Both the position numbers and the translations under genes were made by a program. A DNA stretch of 64,000 nucleotides from Ramlibacter sp. PS4R-6 (GTDB taxonomy: Bacteria; Pseudomonadota; Gammaproteobacteria; Burkholderiales; Burkholderiaceae_C): positions 2,604,001 through 2,668,000 of the forward strand of contig NZ_JBBHKA010000001.1 in NCBI RefSeq assembly GCF_037572775.1, in the 5' to 3' direction. Below the pieces are notes generated by a model, which worked only from the letters and a program-made list of their open reading frames with translations, was not told the DNA's origin and did not search any database. Below, one piece after another: positions 9,090-17,422 of this stretch (positions within the stretch are counted from its first letter, which is position 1; each line of letters opens with the position of its first letter).

Positions 9090-9884
9090 GTGACCCACCT
9101 CGACGAATCCGCGGACCTCAAGCGCCGTTTCGGCGGCCTCGAGCGCCTGTACGGCATCGACGGCGCTGCCGCCATCCGCGCGGCGCACGTCGCGGTGGTC
9201 GGGATAGGCGGCGTGGGTTCGTGGGCCGCGGAAGGGCTGGCCCGCAGCGCCGTCGGCGAGATCACCCTCATCGACCTGGACCACGTCGCCGAATCCAACA
9301 TCAACCGCCAGGTCCACGCACTCGACGCGACTCTGGGGCAGGCGAAGGTGACGGCGATGCGCGAGCGCATCGCGCAGATCAACCCGGGCTGCATCGTGCA
9401 CGAGGTCGACGACTTCGCCTCGCCCGACAACTGGCCGCGCTTGCTGCCCCCGGGCGTCACGGCCGTGATCGATGCGTGCGACGAGGTCAAGGCCAAGGTC
9501 GCCATGGCCGCGTGGGCGCTCCAGACCAAGACGCTGTTCATCTCGTGCGGCGCGGCGGGCGGCAAGCGGCTGGCCCACCAGGTCGACGTGGACGACCTCG
9601 CGAACACCACGCACGACCCGCTGCTGGCGCAGCTGCGCTACCGCATGCGCAAGTTCCACGGCGCGCCCCGGGAAGGCAAGGCCATCGGCGTTCCGTGCGT
9701 GTTCAGCGGCGAGGCCGTGGCGCCACCGGATCCGTCGTGCGACATCGAGGCAGGCAGCGACGGATCGCTCAATTGCCACGGCTACGGCTCGGTGGTGAGC
9801 GTCACCGCGACCTTCGGGCAGTGTGCGGCGGGCTGGGTCCTGGACCGCGTGGCATCGAGGAAGCGCCCCGGCCCGACGCTATAA
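9090..9884 (+). CDS. tcdA: tRNA threonylcarbamoyladenosine dehydratase (TcdA/CsdL)
   Basis: The 264-residue E1-like protein starts at GTG 9090. It has the adenylate-binding loop VVGIGGVGSWAAEGLARS (about 36-53), LIDLDHVAESNINRQ and AVIDACDEVKAK, all standard in the ThiF/MoeB/TcdA family. TcdA adenylates and cyclises t6A37 to ct6A37 in tRNAs decoding ANN codons. It is interesting that a tRNA-Lys(UUU), a known t6A-type tRNA, lies immediately downstream; this is a neighbourly link only. The short GTG-to-stop gap after cpoB (10 bp) suggests readthrough from the tol-pal operon. Confidence 0.9.
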   Translation: MTHLDESADLKRRFGGLERLYGIDGAAAIRAAHVAVVGIGGVGSWAAEGLARSAVGEITLIDLDHVAESNINRQVHALDATLGQAKVTAMRERIAQINPGCIVHEVDDFASPDNWPRLLPPGVTAVIDACDEVKAKVAMAAWALQTKTLFISCGAAGGKRLAHQVDVDDLANTTHDPLLAQLRYRMRKFHGAPREGKAIGVPCVFSGEAVAPPDPSCDIEAGSDGSLNCHGYGSVVSVTATFGQCAAGWVLDRVASRKRPGPTL

Positions 9885-9885
9885 T
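9880..9885 (+). promoter_or_regulatory. -10 box for tRNA-Lys
   Basis: A perfect TATAAT sits at the end of tcdA, 47 bp before the mature tRNA 5' end. No clear -35 is visible. It is the only exact -10 consensus near the tRNA and would give a short 5' leader for RNase P to remove. Confidence 0.55.
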
Positions 9886-9932
9886 CGTCGGCTTTGCTGC
9901 ATGCGCAACGCATGCAACACGCAAAAAGGCTC

Positions 9933-10008
9933 GGGACGTTAGCTCAGTTGGTAGAGCAGCGGACTTTTAATCCGTTGGTCACAAGTTCGAATCTTGTACG
10001 TCCTACCA
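9933..10008 (+). tRNA. tRNA-Lys (anticodon UUU)
   Basis: The 76-nt cloverleaf has an encoded CCA end. The acceptor GGGACGT pairs with ACGTCCT (first pair G-U), the D arm contains AGCTCAGTTGGTAGAGC, the anticodon stem GCGGA/TCCGT encloses the loop CTTTTAA (anticodon TTT at 9966-9968), and the T loop is TTCGAAT. The sequence is close to enterobacterial tRNA-Lys. No variable-arm insertion or intron is seen. No direct repeat of its 3' end was noticed nearby, so there is no sign that it serves as an integration site here. Confidence 0.97.
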
Positions 10009-10014
10009 CCCGCC

Positions 10015-10248
10015 CTACTGCAAGCGCGCTTCCTTCGGGTCCGGGTCGTCGGTCATGGCCTGGATCGAAGCCGAGAGCTTGTGGTCCGCAATGGCGCGCA
10101 GGCGCGCCACTTCATGCAGGACGGACAGGTCCACGACCGGGCCGCCGCTCATCTCCAGCCGCAAGGCTTCGGCCAGCGCGGACTCGGCAAGCTTGGCCTT
10201 TTCGTTCGCTTCCCGCCAGGCGGTCAGCGCTTTGAGCACGGCGTCCAT
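10015..10248 (-). CDS. Small hypothetical protein, helical
   Basis: The 77-residue protein (MDAVLKALTAWREANEKAKL...) is not recognised. It is dominated by alanine, leucine and charged residues in heptad-like spacing (residues 1-35 and 38-68), suggesting two amphipathic helices or a short coiled coil. No signal peptide or membrane segment is present. It is antisense to nothing else and converges on tRNA-Lys with a six-base gap. The ribosome site is weak (GAG ten bases upstream). The balanced composition supports a real gene over a shadow frame, but no function can be assigned. Confidence 0.6.
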   Translation of the reverse strand: MDAVLKALTAWREANEKAKLAESALAEALRLEMSGGPVVDLSVLHEVARLRAIADHKLSASIQAMTDDPDPKEARLQ

Positions 10249-10369
10249 GCAGCGATCTCGTTGTTACCCTCAAGTCAACGGTAGGCCGCAACCCGCGTCG
10301 CTGCTGTAGGACTTTTCCGATTGCGCGTGCGAAGGGCCGCTGGCGAGCGGTTTCGCAGCGGATGGGCAG

Positions 10370-10750
10370 TCACTCCCCAAGGACGATGACGCCGCAGCGC
10401 GTCTCGCGCGAGTGCGGGTCGTAGCTGTCCAGCGCTTCCTCCACGATGGCGGCTTGCAGCGAGGCGATGTCGCGGCGGCTTTCCTCGTCGCAGGTCCACA
10501 GCGCCAGCAGCAGGCCGGGCTCGATGCGGATCACCACCGGTGCGGCAAAGTGCGACGCGCGGCGCGCGCCCTCGCGCAGCAGCCACGACACCACGAGGCA
10601 GCCGTAGTCGGCCTGGTCGACCATCGCGTGCGCGGGAAAGAGGTGGCGCACGGCGTCCCAGACGGCGGCGTGCGCTTCGTCGAGGTCGTCCCACGCGGGG
10701 TCGTAGCGTGCGATGCGCGGCTGCGGTGACGAACGAACCAGCTCCAGCAT
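10370..10750 (-). CDS. Hypothetical protein, 126 residues
   Basis: The ATG at 10750 follows a good GGGAGG ribosome site by about six bases, which supports translation. The protein (MLELVRSSPQPRIARYDPAWDDLDEAHAAVW...) is cytosolic, has no signal peptide, and contains helical segments around 22-62 and 90-112. The family is not recognised. It is on the same strand as the 77-residue gene, with a 121-bp gap containing nothing obvious. The upstream 170 bp (10751-10920) separates it from the divergent 107-residue gene and includes a small CGTCC/GGACG hairpin. Confidence 0.65.
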   Translation of the reverse strand: MLELVRSSPQPRIARYDPAWDDLDEAHAAVWDAVRHLFPAHAMVDQADYGCLVVSWLLREGARRASHFAAPVVIRIEPGLLLALWTCDEESRRDIASLQAAIVEEALDSYDPHSRETRCGVIVLGE

Positions 10751-10920
10751 GAAGGCCTCCCTCGAGAGAGCGTGATCGTCACCGCGCCGCGTGCGCCGTC
10801 CGTGTAGGACGCCAAGGATGAAAAACGTAGTCGGGGGGCCGTTCGTCTTACTCGGGTGTGCGAGCGGCCCTCACACCAAGAGTGGAAGACGTTGCTTCGT
10901 GTCCACTGCGCCGTGATGGA

Positions 10921-11244
10921 ATGATGTCGCGCATGACTGTGAAGAAGACCGACCCTCGCGAAGCATTCGTGGATAGACGTTCCTGGAGGGATTCGGACGC
11001 CGTCATCGAGCTTGCCGAACCCGGGGGCCGCACCACCCGCCTGACCCGCACGCAGGCGCGCGTCCCGGCCTGGCAGGTGCGCCGCTGGCTGCGCGTGGGG
11101 CAGTTGCCCAGCGCCAATGGCGCCAGCGCGCGCGTGCTGCAGGCGTTCATGTCCGCCGACGCGCAGATGTTCTACCCGGAAGAGATCACGCAGCTCGCGA
11201 AGGCTGCGAGGACCGACCCGAGCGAAGAGCGCTCGGTCGCCTGA
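10921..11244 (+). CDS. Hypothetical protein, 107 residues
   Basis: The likely start is one of the clustered in-frame ATGs at 10921, 10924 or 10933; a GTG at 10858 would add 21 poorly constrained residues. The body (VKKTDPREAFVDRRSWRDSD...) is basic and hydrophilic. It has TRTQARVPAWQVRRWLRVG, which could be a short helix-turn-helix-like basic segment, and a C-terminal FYPEEITQLAKAAR helix. No family is recognised. Its last 59 bases overlap the 3' end of the convergent 184-residue gene, which is unusual and could mean that one of the two C-termini is mis-called. Confidence 0.55.
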   Translation: MMSRMTVKKTDPREAFVDRRSWRDSDAVIELAEPGGRTTRLTRTQARVPAWQVRRWLRVGQLPSANGASARVLQAFMSADAQMFYPEEITQLAKAARTDPSEERSVA

Positions 11245-11740
11245 CACCCTTCGGCGCCGGCAGCGCCAGCTGCGCCTGGCGCACCACCCGCACGCAGTCC
11301 TTGATGTGCTCCTCGCCGAGGTAGCGCAAGGCCGTGTAGCCCATGACCGCCGACACCGCCTGCCCGGCGATGGGCACGTACTTGGCCGCCTGCTGCACCG
11401 TCAGCCGCTTGCCCACCACCTTGGCCATGCGCACGACCAGGTCGCGCGTGACGAGACGGCCGATGACCACCGAGCCGACCATGGCCATCGCCTTCTGCAC
11501 CTGTTCGCGCTTGGTGTCGGGCAGGGCGTCGATCTGCTGCGGCGTCAGGCCGAATTCCTCGTTGATCACCGGGATCACGCGCGAGATCAGCGCCGCATCG
11601 ACGGCCCAGTCCAGCCCGGGGATGGGCACGGCGCTCGCGGCCGCTGCGACGAGCGCGCGGCGGTTCAGCAGCTTGCGGCAGCGGCGCACGGCGTCCTGCA
11701 GGGCAGCGTCGCCTTTCGCGAGGTCCAGTGCGGTGGGCAT
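11186..11740 (-). CDS. Hypothetical protein with hydrophobic centre (DUF697/YcjF-like)
   Basis: This 184-residue protein has an N-terminal helical region, a small-residue-rich segment VAAAASAVPIPGLDWAVDAALI (35-56), and a second hydrophobic part including VPIAGQAVSAVMGYTALRYLG (about 126-146). The repeated VPIPG/VPIAG turn between hydrophobic helices resembles DUF697/YcjF-like or GTPase-associated membrane proteins, but that is a weak match by eye. Its ATG shares one base with the stop of the ABC-F gene (TGATG), so it is translationally coupled to it. The 3' 59 bp overlap a convergent gene. Confidence 0.7.
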   Translation of the reverse strand: MPTALDLAKGDAALQDAVRRCRKLLNRRALVAAAASAVPIPGLDWAVDAALISRVIPVINEEFGLTPQQIDALPDTKREQVQKAMAMVGSVVIGRLVTRDLVVRMAKVVGKRLTVQQAAKYVPIAGQAVSAVMGYTALRYLGEEHIKDCVRVVRQAQLALPAPKGVRRPSALRSGRSSQPSRAA

Positions 11741-13623
11741 CAGCCCATGTTATCGATTTGCTCGTGCAGGTGGAGCCAGCGCTCCTCGATCGAATGCAAC
11801 TCTTCGTCGAGGGCCTTCAATTTCCGCCCGGCGTCGGCCAGCTCAGCCGGCGCCGTGGTCCCGCCCAGGAGCGCCTGCAGTTGCTCCTTCTCGGCGCCGA
11901 TCTGCGCCATGCGTTTCTCGGCCTGTTCCAGCTCTTTCTTGAGCGGCTTCGCACGCGAGAGGTCGGGGCGGCGCGTCGGTGCGGGTGTCGGCGGGGGCGC
12001 CGAGGCCTGCTTCGCCTGTTCGCGCTGGCGCTTCGCTTCGTCCAATAGGTACTGCTGGTATTCGTCCAGGTCGCCGTCGAAGGGCTGCACGCCGCCGCGC
12101 GCCACCAGCCAGAACTCGTCGCACACCGAGCGCAGCAGGGCCCGGTCATGGCTGACCAGCATCACCGTGCCTTCGAACTCGTTGAGCGCCACCGACAGGG
12201 CTTCGCGCGTGGCCAGGTCGAGGTGGTTGGTCGGCTCGTCCAGGAGCAGCAGGTTGGGGCGCTGCCAGACCATGGAGGCCAGCACCAGGCGCGCCTTCTC
12301 GCCGCCGCTCATGGTGCCGACGGGCTGCGCGACCATCTCGCCCGAGAAATTGAAGGTGCCCAGGAAGTTGCGCAGCTCCTGCTCGCGCGCCGGGTAGCCG
12401 CTGCCAGCGAGCGAGCGCGCCAGCCGCGTCATGTGCTCCAGCGGCGTGTCCTGCGGCCGCAGCACGTCCAGCTCCTGCTGCGCGAAGTAGCCGATGGTCA
12501 GGCCCTTGCCTTCGGTGATCGTGCCGCCCAGCGCCGCGATGTCGCGCGCGATCGACTTCACCAGCGTCGACTTGCCTTGGCCGTTGGCGCCGAGGATGCC
12601 GATGCGCTGCCCGGCCATCACCGTCTTGTCCACGCCCCGCAGGATGACCTTGTCGCAATAGCCGAACTCGCCGTCGCGGATGGCCAGCATCGGGTTGGGC
12701 AGGTTCGCCGGCTCCTTGAACTCGAAGCTGAACTCCGCGTCGGCCAGCACCGGGGCGATCTTCTCCATGCGCTCCAGCGCCTTGATGCGGCTTTGCGCCT
12801 GCCTGGCCTTGGTGGCTTTCGCGCGGAAGCGGTCGATGAATTTCTGCAGGTGGGCGATCTTCTCCTGCTGCTTCGAATACGAAGACTGTTGCAGGGCGAG
12901 CTGCTGCGCGCGCAGCGTTTCGAAGCTGGAGTAGTTGCCGCCGTAGCGGTTGAGCTTGAGCTGCTCGATGTGCACGGTGACGTCGGTGATGGCGTCGAGG
13001 AACTCGCGGTCGTGGCTGATGACGATCAAGGTGCCCGCATAGCGCTTCAGCCACGCCTCCAGCCAGACCAGCGCGTCCAGGTCCAGGTGGTTGGTCGGCT
13101 CGTCCAGCAGCAGCAGGTCGGACGGGCACATCAGCGCCCGCGCCAGCTGCAGGCGCATGCGCCAGCCGCCGGAAAAGCTGTTCACGGGCGCATCGAGCTC
13201 GTGCACCTTGAAGCCCAGGCCCAGGATGAGCGATTGCGCGCGCGGCACGGCGTCGTGCTCGCCGGCATCGGCCAGGTCGCTGTGGGCGTGGGCGATGGCC
13301 ATGCCGTCGCCGCCGTGCTCGGCGCGCTCGAGTTCCGCGCGCAGCTCCATCAGCCGTGTGTCGCCGCCCAGCACGAAGTCGGTGGCGGATGCGTCGGTCT
13401 CCGGCATGTTCTGTTCGACCTGCGCGATGCGCCACTGCGGCGGCAGCGAGAAATCGCCCGCGTCCTCGTGCAGCGAGCCGTCGAACAGGCGGAACAGGCT
13501 GGATTTGCCCGCGCCGTTGCGCCCGACCAGGCCGACGTGCTCGCCCGGGTTCACCACGAGCGAGACGCTGTCGAGCAGGACCTTCGCCGCGCGGCGAAGG
13601 GTGAGGTTCTTCAGGATGATCAT
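11740..13623 (-). CDS. ABC-F family ATPase (YheS-like)
   Basis: The 627-residue soluble protein has two ABC ATPase domains and no membrane domain. Domain 1 has Walker A GRNGAGKSS (about 35-43), signature FSGGWRMRL and LLLLDEPTNHLDLDAL. Domain 2 has GANGQGKST, MSGGEKARL and LLLLDEPTNHLDLATR. The linker between them is basic and helical (KATKARQAQSRIKALERMEKI), the P-site tRNA interaction motif of ABC-F factors. A C-terminal coiled coil (about 550-627) follows a proline-rich hinge, as in YheS/Uup-type proteins. The family acts on stalled or specialised ribosomes. It is coupled to the 184-residue gene downstream. Confidence 0.92.
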   Translation of the reverse strand: MIILKNLTLRRAAKVLLDSVSLVVNPGEHVGLVGRNGAGKSSLFRLFDGSLHEDAGDFSLPPQWRIAQVEQNMPETDASATDFVLGGDTRLMELRAELERAEHGGDGMAIAHAHSDLADAGEHDAVPRAQSLILGLGFKVHELDAPVNSFSGGWRMRLQLARALMCPSDLLLLDEPTNHLDLDALVWLEAWLKRYAGTLIVISHDREFLDAITDVTVHIEQLKLNRYGGNYSSFETLRAQQLALQQSSYSKQQEKIAHLQKFIDRFRAKATKARQAQSRIKALERMEKIAPVLADAEFSFEFKEPANLPNPMLAIRDGEFGYCDKVILRGVDKTVMAGQRIGILGANGQGKSTLVKSIARDIAALGGTITEGKGLTIGYFAQQELDVLRPQDTPLEHMTRLARSLAGSGYPAREQELRNFLGTFNFSGEMVAQPVGTMSGGEKARLVLASMVWQRPNLLLLDEPTNHLDLATREALSVALNEFEGTVMLVSHDRALLRSVCDEFWLVARGGVQPFDGDLDEYQQYLLDEAKRQREQAKQASAPPPTPAPTRRPDLSRAKPLKKELEQAEKRMAQIGAEKEQLQALLGGTTAPAELADAGRKLKALDEELHSIEERWLHLHEQIDNMG

Positions 13624-13632
13624 GAAACGACG

Positions 13633-13653
13633 ACCCCGGCCTCGGGCCGGGGT
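13633..13653 (-). terminator. GC-rich hairpin between the UbiB-family and ABC-F genes
   Basis: The nine-base-pair stem ACCCCGGCC/GGCCGGGGT has a three-base loop. On the minus strand it is followed by CGTCGTTTC and then the ABC-F start codon. It lies downstream of a GACAAT -10-like box (complement of 13659-13664), so it is either a weak terminator for the upstream gene or a leader hairpin for the ABC-F mRNA. The T-run is poor. Confidence 0.45.
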
Positions 13654-13672
13654 GCCGTATTGTCCCCCAAGG

Positions 13673-15325
13673 CTATTTCCGGGGTTTTCGAGGTTTTCGC
13701 GTGGGAGTGCGGTCCTGGCGGTAGATCTTCACCAGCAGGACGATCCCGCCCAGCGCCGCGCCGATGAAGCACAGGATGGCGAAGCCGGGATAGCCGAGCA
13801 CCTCGAAGTCCGTCTGCACGCGCATCAGCAGCGCCGCGCCGATGATCAGCGCGGCCAGGATCAGCCCCGTCGTCACGCGGTTGGCGATCTTCTGCAGGCC
13901 TTCGATCACGTCGCCGGCATCGGTGGCGCGAACCTTGATCTCCAGCTCGCGGTTGACCACCGCGTCCATGATGCGGTTGACCCGGTTGGGCAGCCCCGCC
14001 GCGAAATTCTTGAGCTCCATCGCGGCGGTGAGCAGGCTGCCTTCCGTCGATTCGCGCTTCATGCGCTTGGACGTGAGCGTGGCCGCGTGGCGCCGCACCG
14101 CTGCGTTCGGGTCGAATTCCGGGTCCAGCACCTTGCCGATCTCGTCCAGCTGCAGCAGCGTCTTGGCCAGCATGGTCAGTTCGCTCGGCACGAAGAAGCC
14201 GCAGTCGGCCGCCAGGCGGGTGACGTCGATCAGCGTATTGCCGACGTTGACGTGCTGCAGCCCGCGGCCCTGCTGCGCGGCGACCAGCGCGCCCATGCGG
14301 CGCCGGAACTCGGCGGCATCGGTGTCGTCCTCCTCGTCGTGCTCGCTGATCTGGACGATGACGTCCGAGGCCTGCTCGCTGCGGCCGTCGCTGACGGCGA
14401 TCAGGATCTTGAGCAGGTGCTCCTGCATCTCGGGCGTGGTGCGGCCGACCATCCCCAGGTCGAGGAGGGCGAGGCGCCCGTCTTCGGTGATGAACACGTT
14501 GCCCGGGTGCGGGTCGGCATGGAACAGGCCGTCGACGAGCACCTGCTTCAGGTACGCGTGGAACAGCTCGTCGATGAGCGCCGTGCCGTCGATGTCCAGG
14601 CGGGCGAATCCCGACAGCTTGGTGATTTTGGTGCCGACCACGCGCTCCATCGTGAGGACGTGCCCGGTGGAATAGTCGGGGATGGGCTGCGGGACGAAGA
14701 TGCGCTCGAACTCCGCCAGGTTCTTCGCCACCGCCACGAGGTTCTCGGCCTCGCGTTCGTAGTCCAGCTCCTCCTGGATGGAGGAACGGAACTCGCCCAG
14801 CGCGCGGCGCAGGCGGTGCCGCCGGCCGACCTCCGTGTGCGCATCGAGGAATTCCGCGACCTGCTCCAGCACCTCGAATTCCTCGGCCACCTGCCGGGCG
14901 ACTTCGGGGCGCTGGACCTTGACGACGACCGGCGTGCCGTCGCGCAAGGTGGCGGCGTGCACCTGGCCCAGCGATGCGGCAGCCAGCGGCTCGGGGTCGA
15001 AGGACGCGAACGCCTTCGACAGGCGCACGCCCAGTTCCGATTCGACGATGACGCTGGCTTCCTCGAAGGAGAACGGCTTCACGTCGTCCTGCAGGCGCGC
15101 CAGCGCCTTGGTGTAGGCGGCGGGCAGCAGGTCGGGGCGGCTGGCCAGCACCTGCCCGAGCTTGACGTAGGCGGGCCCCATGGCCTCCAGGTCGTCGGCG
15201 AGCTGTTCGGCGGGCGACGCTTCGTCGTTCTGGGCCGGCGCGTCGTGGTATTTCCACGCGAGGCCGGCGAGTTTCTTCCAGCGCGCGAGGCGCTCGAGTG
15301 TCGGGGTGGGCGCGGGATTGGGCAT
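13673..15325 (-). CDS. UbiB/AarF (ABC1/ADCK) family atypical kinase
   Basis: The 550-residue product (start MPNPAPTPTLERLARWK, 15325) carries the UbiB signature. It has the KxGQ-type motif AYVKLGQVLASRPDLLP, an alanine-rich loop AAASLGQVH, nucleotide-lysine VVVKVQRPEV, catalytic HADPHPGNVF and DFG-like LLDLGMVG. Two C-terminal hydrophobic helices (about 480-540) anchor it in the inner membrane. Family members support ubiquinone assembly or lipid trafficking. It does not sit with ubi genes, and many Burkholderiales carry both a ubi-linked UbiB and a separate paralogue, so this may be the paralogue. An alternative start at 15379 adds 18 residues of unlikely sequence. Confidence 0.88.
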   Translation of the reverse strand: MPNPAPTPTLERLARWKKLAGLAWKYHDAPAQNDEASPAEQLADDLEAMGPAYVKLGQVLASRPDLLPAAYTKALARLQDDVKPFSFEEASVIVESELGVRLSKAFASFDPEPLAAASLGQVHAATLRDGTPVVVKVQRPEVARQVAEEFEVLEQVAEFLDAHTEVGRRHRLRRALGEFRSSIQEELDYEREAENLVAVAKNLAEFERIFVPQPIPDYSTGHVLTMERVVGTKITKLSGFARLDIDGTALIDELFHAYLKQVLVDGLFHADPHPGNVFITEDGRLALLDLGMVGRTTPEMQEHLLKILIAVSDGRSEQASDVIVQISEHDEEDDTDAAEFRRRMGALVAAQQGRGLQHVNVGNTLIDVTRLAADCGFFVPSELTMLAKTLLQLDEIGKVLDPEFDPNAAVRRHAATLTSKRMKRESTEGSLLTAAMELKNFAAGLPNRVNRIMDAVVNRELEIKVRATDAGDVIEGLQKIANRVTTGLILAALIIGAALLMRVQTDFEVLGYPGFAILCFIGAALGGIVLLVKIYRQDRTPTRKPRKPRK

Positions 15326-15410
15326 GGTCGGCCCAGTTTGGCCAAGCGCGAAGCGCCGCCGCATAGTCGCGGGGCGCATCGTCGTGTCGGAATTGGGCGT
15401 CGGACGCGGA

Positions 15411-16277
15411 CTACGCGTGCGCCATGTCCTGCCGCGTGAGCAGCAGGACCTGGTCGGCGCCGGCGCTGGTTTCGAGCCACACGCAGGGCAGGCGCGGGAA
15501 GGCGCGCTCGAAGTGCCCGCGCTCGTTGCCGATCTCCAGGACCAGCACCGCCCCGCTGCTCATCCGCGTGGGCGCATCGCGCAGCAGCGCGCGCACGAAG
15601 TCCATGCCGTCGGCGCCGCCGGCCAGGGCCAGCGCGGGTTCGGCGCGGAACTCCTCGGGCAGGGCGGCCATCGAGCGGGCGTTGACGTAGGGCGGGTTGC
15701 ACAGGACGAGGTCGTAAGGCCCTTGCAATTGCGCGAGGCCGTCGGACTCGACCAGGCGGATGCGGTCCGCGAGGCCGTGCTTGGCGACGTTGATGCGGGC
15801 GATCTCCAGCGCATCCTTCGAGATGTCGGCCGCGTCGACCTGAACGTCGGGGTAGGCCATGGCGGCCAGCACGGCAAGGCTGCCGTTGCCCGTGCACAGG
15901 TCCAGCACGCGCCGCGTCTGGTCCGACAGCCAGGGGTCGATGGTGCCCTCGGCCAGCAGCTCCGCGATGAAGCTGCGCGGCACGATGGCGCGCTCGTCGA
16001 CGTAGAAAGGCACGCCTTGCAGCCACGCCTCGCGCGTGAGGTAGGCGGCGGGCTTGCGCGAATTGATGCGCTCGGTGACGAGCTCGTTCACCGAGTCGAT
16101 CTGCTGCGGCGACACGGACATCGCGGCAACCGAGTCGAGGTTGTCGATGGGAAGGCCCAGTTGCCACAGCACCAGCCACGCGGCTTCGTCGAAGGCATTG
16201 GCCGTGCCGTGGCCGAAAGCCACGCCCGCGCCGGCAAGCCGGGCGGCGCTCGCCTCCACCAGGTCGATCAACTTCAT
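15411..16277 (-). CDS. prmB: Ribosomal protein L3 N5-glutamine methyltransferase
   Basis: The 288-residue protein has the PrmB/PrmC layout: an N-terminal helical domain, then the SAM-binding motif [16 protein letters not shown] (about 136-151) and the substrate-glutamine motif [10 protein letters not shown] (about 202-211). The segment [31 protein letters not shown] is the PrmB-type spacer. It methylates Gln150 of L3 during 50S assembly. The ATG at 16277 overlaps the dapE stop (ATGA); longer open frame upstream is inside dapE and was ignored. It is the last gene of the dap operon. Confidence 0.92.
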   Translation of the reverse strand: MKLIDLVEASAARLAGAGVAFGHGTANAFDEAAWLVLWQLGLPIDNLDSVAAMSVSPQQIDSVNELVTERINSRKPAAYLTREAWLQGVPFYVDERAIVPRSFIAELLAEGTIDPWLSDQTRRVLDLCTGNGSLAVLAAMAYPDVQVDAADISKDALEIARINVAKHGLADRIRLVESDGLAQLQGPYDLVLCNPPYVNARSMAALPEEFRAEPALALAGGADGMDFVRALLRDAPTRMSSGAVLVLEIGNERGHFERAFPRLPCVWLETSAGADQVLLLTRQDMAHA

Positions 16278-17422
16278 CGGAGCTTGTCGAGCGCCTCGAT
16301 TGTGCGGCGGTAGATGTCCTTGAGCGGCTCGATGTCGGCCACGCGCACGTGCTCGTCGATCTTGTGGATGCTGGCGTTGAGCGGCCCGAACTCGATCACC
16401 TGCGGGCAGATGCGCGAGATGAAGCGGCCGTCGCTGGTGCCGCCGGTGGTGGACAGCTCGGTTTCCACGCCGGTGGTGGCGCGGATCGCCTGCTGGATCG
16501 CGCCGACCAGCTCGCCGGGCTTCGTGAGGAAAGGCAGGCCGCCCACGACCCACGCGATTTCGTAGTCGAGCTCGTGGCGGTCCAGCACGTCGTGCACGCG
16601 CTTTTGCAGGCCCTCGGCGGTGCATTCGCTGGAGTAGCGGAAGTTGAAGTCGATGACGACGCTGCCCGGGATCACATTGGTGGCGCCCGTGCCGCCATGG
16701 ATATTGCTCATCTGCCAGCTGGTGGCCGGGAAGAACTCGTTGCCCATGTCCCACTCGGTGCGCGCCAGTTCGCCCAGCGCGGGCAGGGCGAGGTGGATCG
16801 GGTTGCTGGCCAGTTGCGGGTAGGCGATGTGGCCTTGCACGCCCTTGACCGTGAGCTTGGCCGACAGTGAGCCGCGCCGGCCGTTCTTGATCATGTCGCC
16901 CAGCTTCTCGACCGAGGTCGGTTCGCCGACGATGCAGTAGTCGAGCCGCTCGCCGCGCTGCTTCAGCTTCTCGCAGACGACGAGGGTGCCGTCGACGCTC
17001 GGGCCTTCCTCGTCGCTCGTGATCAGGAAAGCGATGCCCAGCGCCGGCTCTTTGTTCGCGGCCAGGAACTCCTCGGCCGCGACCGTGAAGGCCGCGATCG
17101 ACGTCTTCATGTCCGCCGCGCCGCGGCCGAAGAGCAGGCCGTCACGGTGCGAGGGCGTGAAGGGGTCGGAGCTCCATTGCTCCAGCGGGCCCGTCGGCAC
17201 GACGTCGGTGTGGCCCGCGAACACGAGCGTGCGGCCGGAGGTGCCCGGCCGCTTCGCCCACAGGTTGGTGACGCGGAAGTTGTCGGGGCCGCTGGCGATG
17301 GTTTCGCAGGCGAAACCCAGCGGCTTCAGGCGCGCGGCGAGGATCTCCTGGCAGCCGCCGTCTTCCGGCGTGACGGAGCGCCGCGAGATGAGCTGTTCGG
17401 CGAGATGAAGCGCACGCGACAC
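16274..17422 (-). CDS. dapE: Succinyl-diaminopimelate desuccinylase
   Basis: The 382-residue M20-family dinuclear zinc amidohydrolase has zinc and catalytic motifs [12 protein letters not shown] (about 69-80), [23 protein letters not shown] (catalytic Glu-Glu), and C-terminal [11 protein letters not shown] and [16 protein letters not shown]. It makes LL-diaminopimelate for lysine and peptidoglycan. The start is GTG (17422), directly after the TAA of the pilU-like gene, so translation is tightly linked. Length and motifs are normal. Confidence 0.95.
   Translation of the reverse strand: MSRALHLAEQLISRRSVTPEDGGCQEILAARLKPLGFACETIASGPDNFRVTNLWAKRPGTSGRTLVFAGHTDVVPTGPLEQWSSDPFTPSHRDGLLFGRGAADMKTSIAAFTVAAEEFLAANKEPALGIAFLITSDEEGPSVDGTLVVCEKLKQRGERLDYCIVGEPTSVEKLGDMIKNGRRGSLSAKLTVKGVQGHIAYPQLASNPIHLALPALGELARTEWDMGNEFFPATSWQMSNIHGGTGATNVIPGSVVIDFNFRYSSECTAEGLQKRVHDVLDRHELDYEIAWVVGGLPFLTKPGELVGAIQQAIRATTGVETELSTTGGTSDGRFISRICPQVIEFGPLNASIHKIDEHVRVADIEPLKDIYRRTIEALDKLR

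Noticed and set aside
9933-10008. tRNA-Lys as a phage or island attachment site
   Set aside because: No integrase, no duplicated tRNA 3' end and no composition change were noticed in the following 10 kb.
10848-11150. Minus-strand 100-codon frame opposite the 107-residue gene
   Set aside because: Composition is poor (Ser/Arg/Thr rich), no ribosome site; the plus-strand reading looks more protein-like, though confidence is moderate.
11117-12397. Plus-strand frame opposite the ABC-F and 184-residue genes
   Set aside because: Opposite two well-supported minus-strand genes and without any recognised motif.
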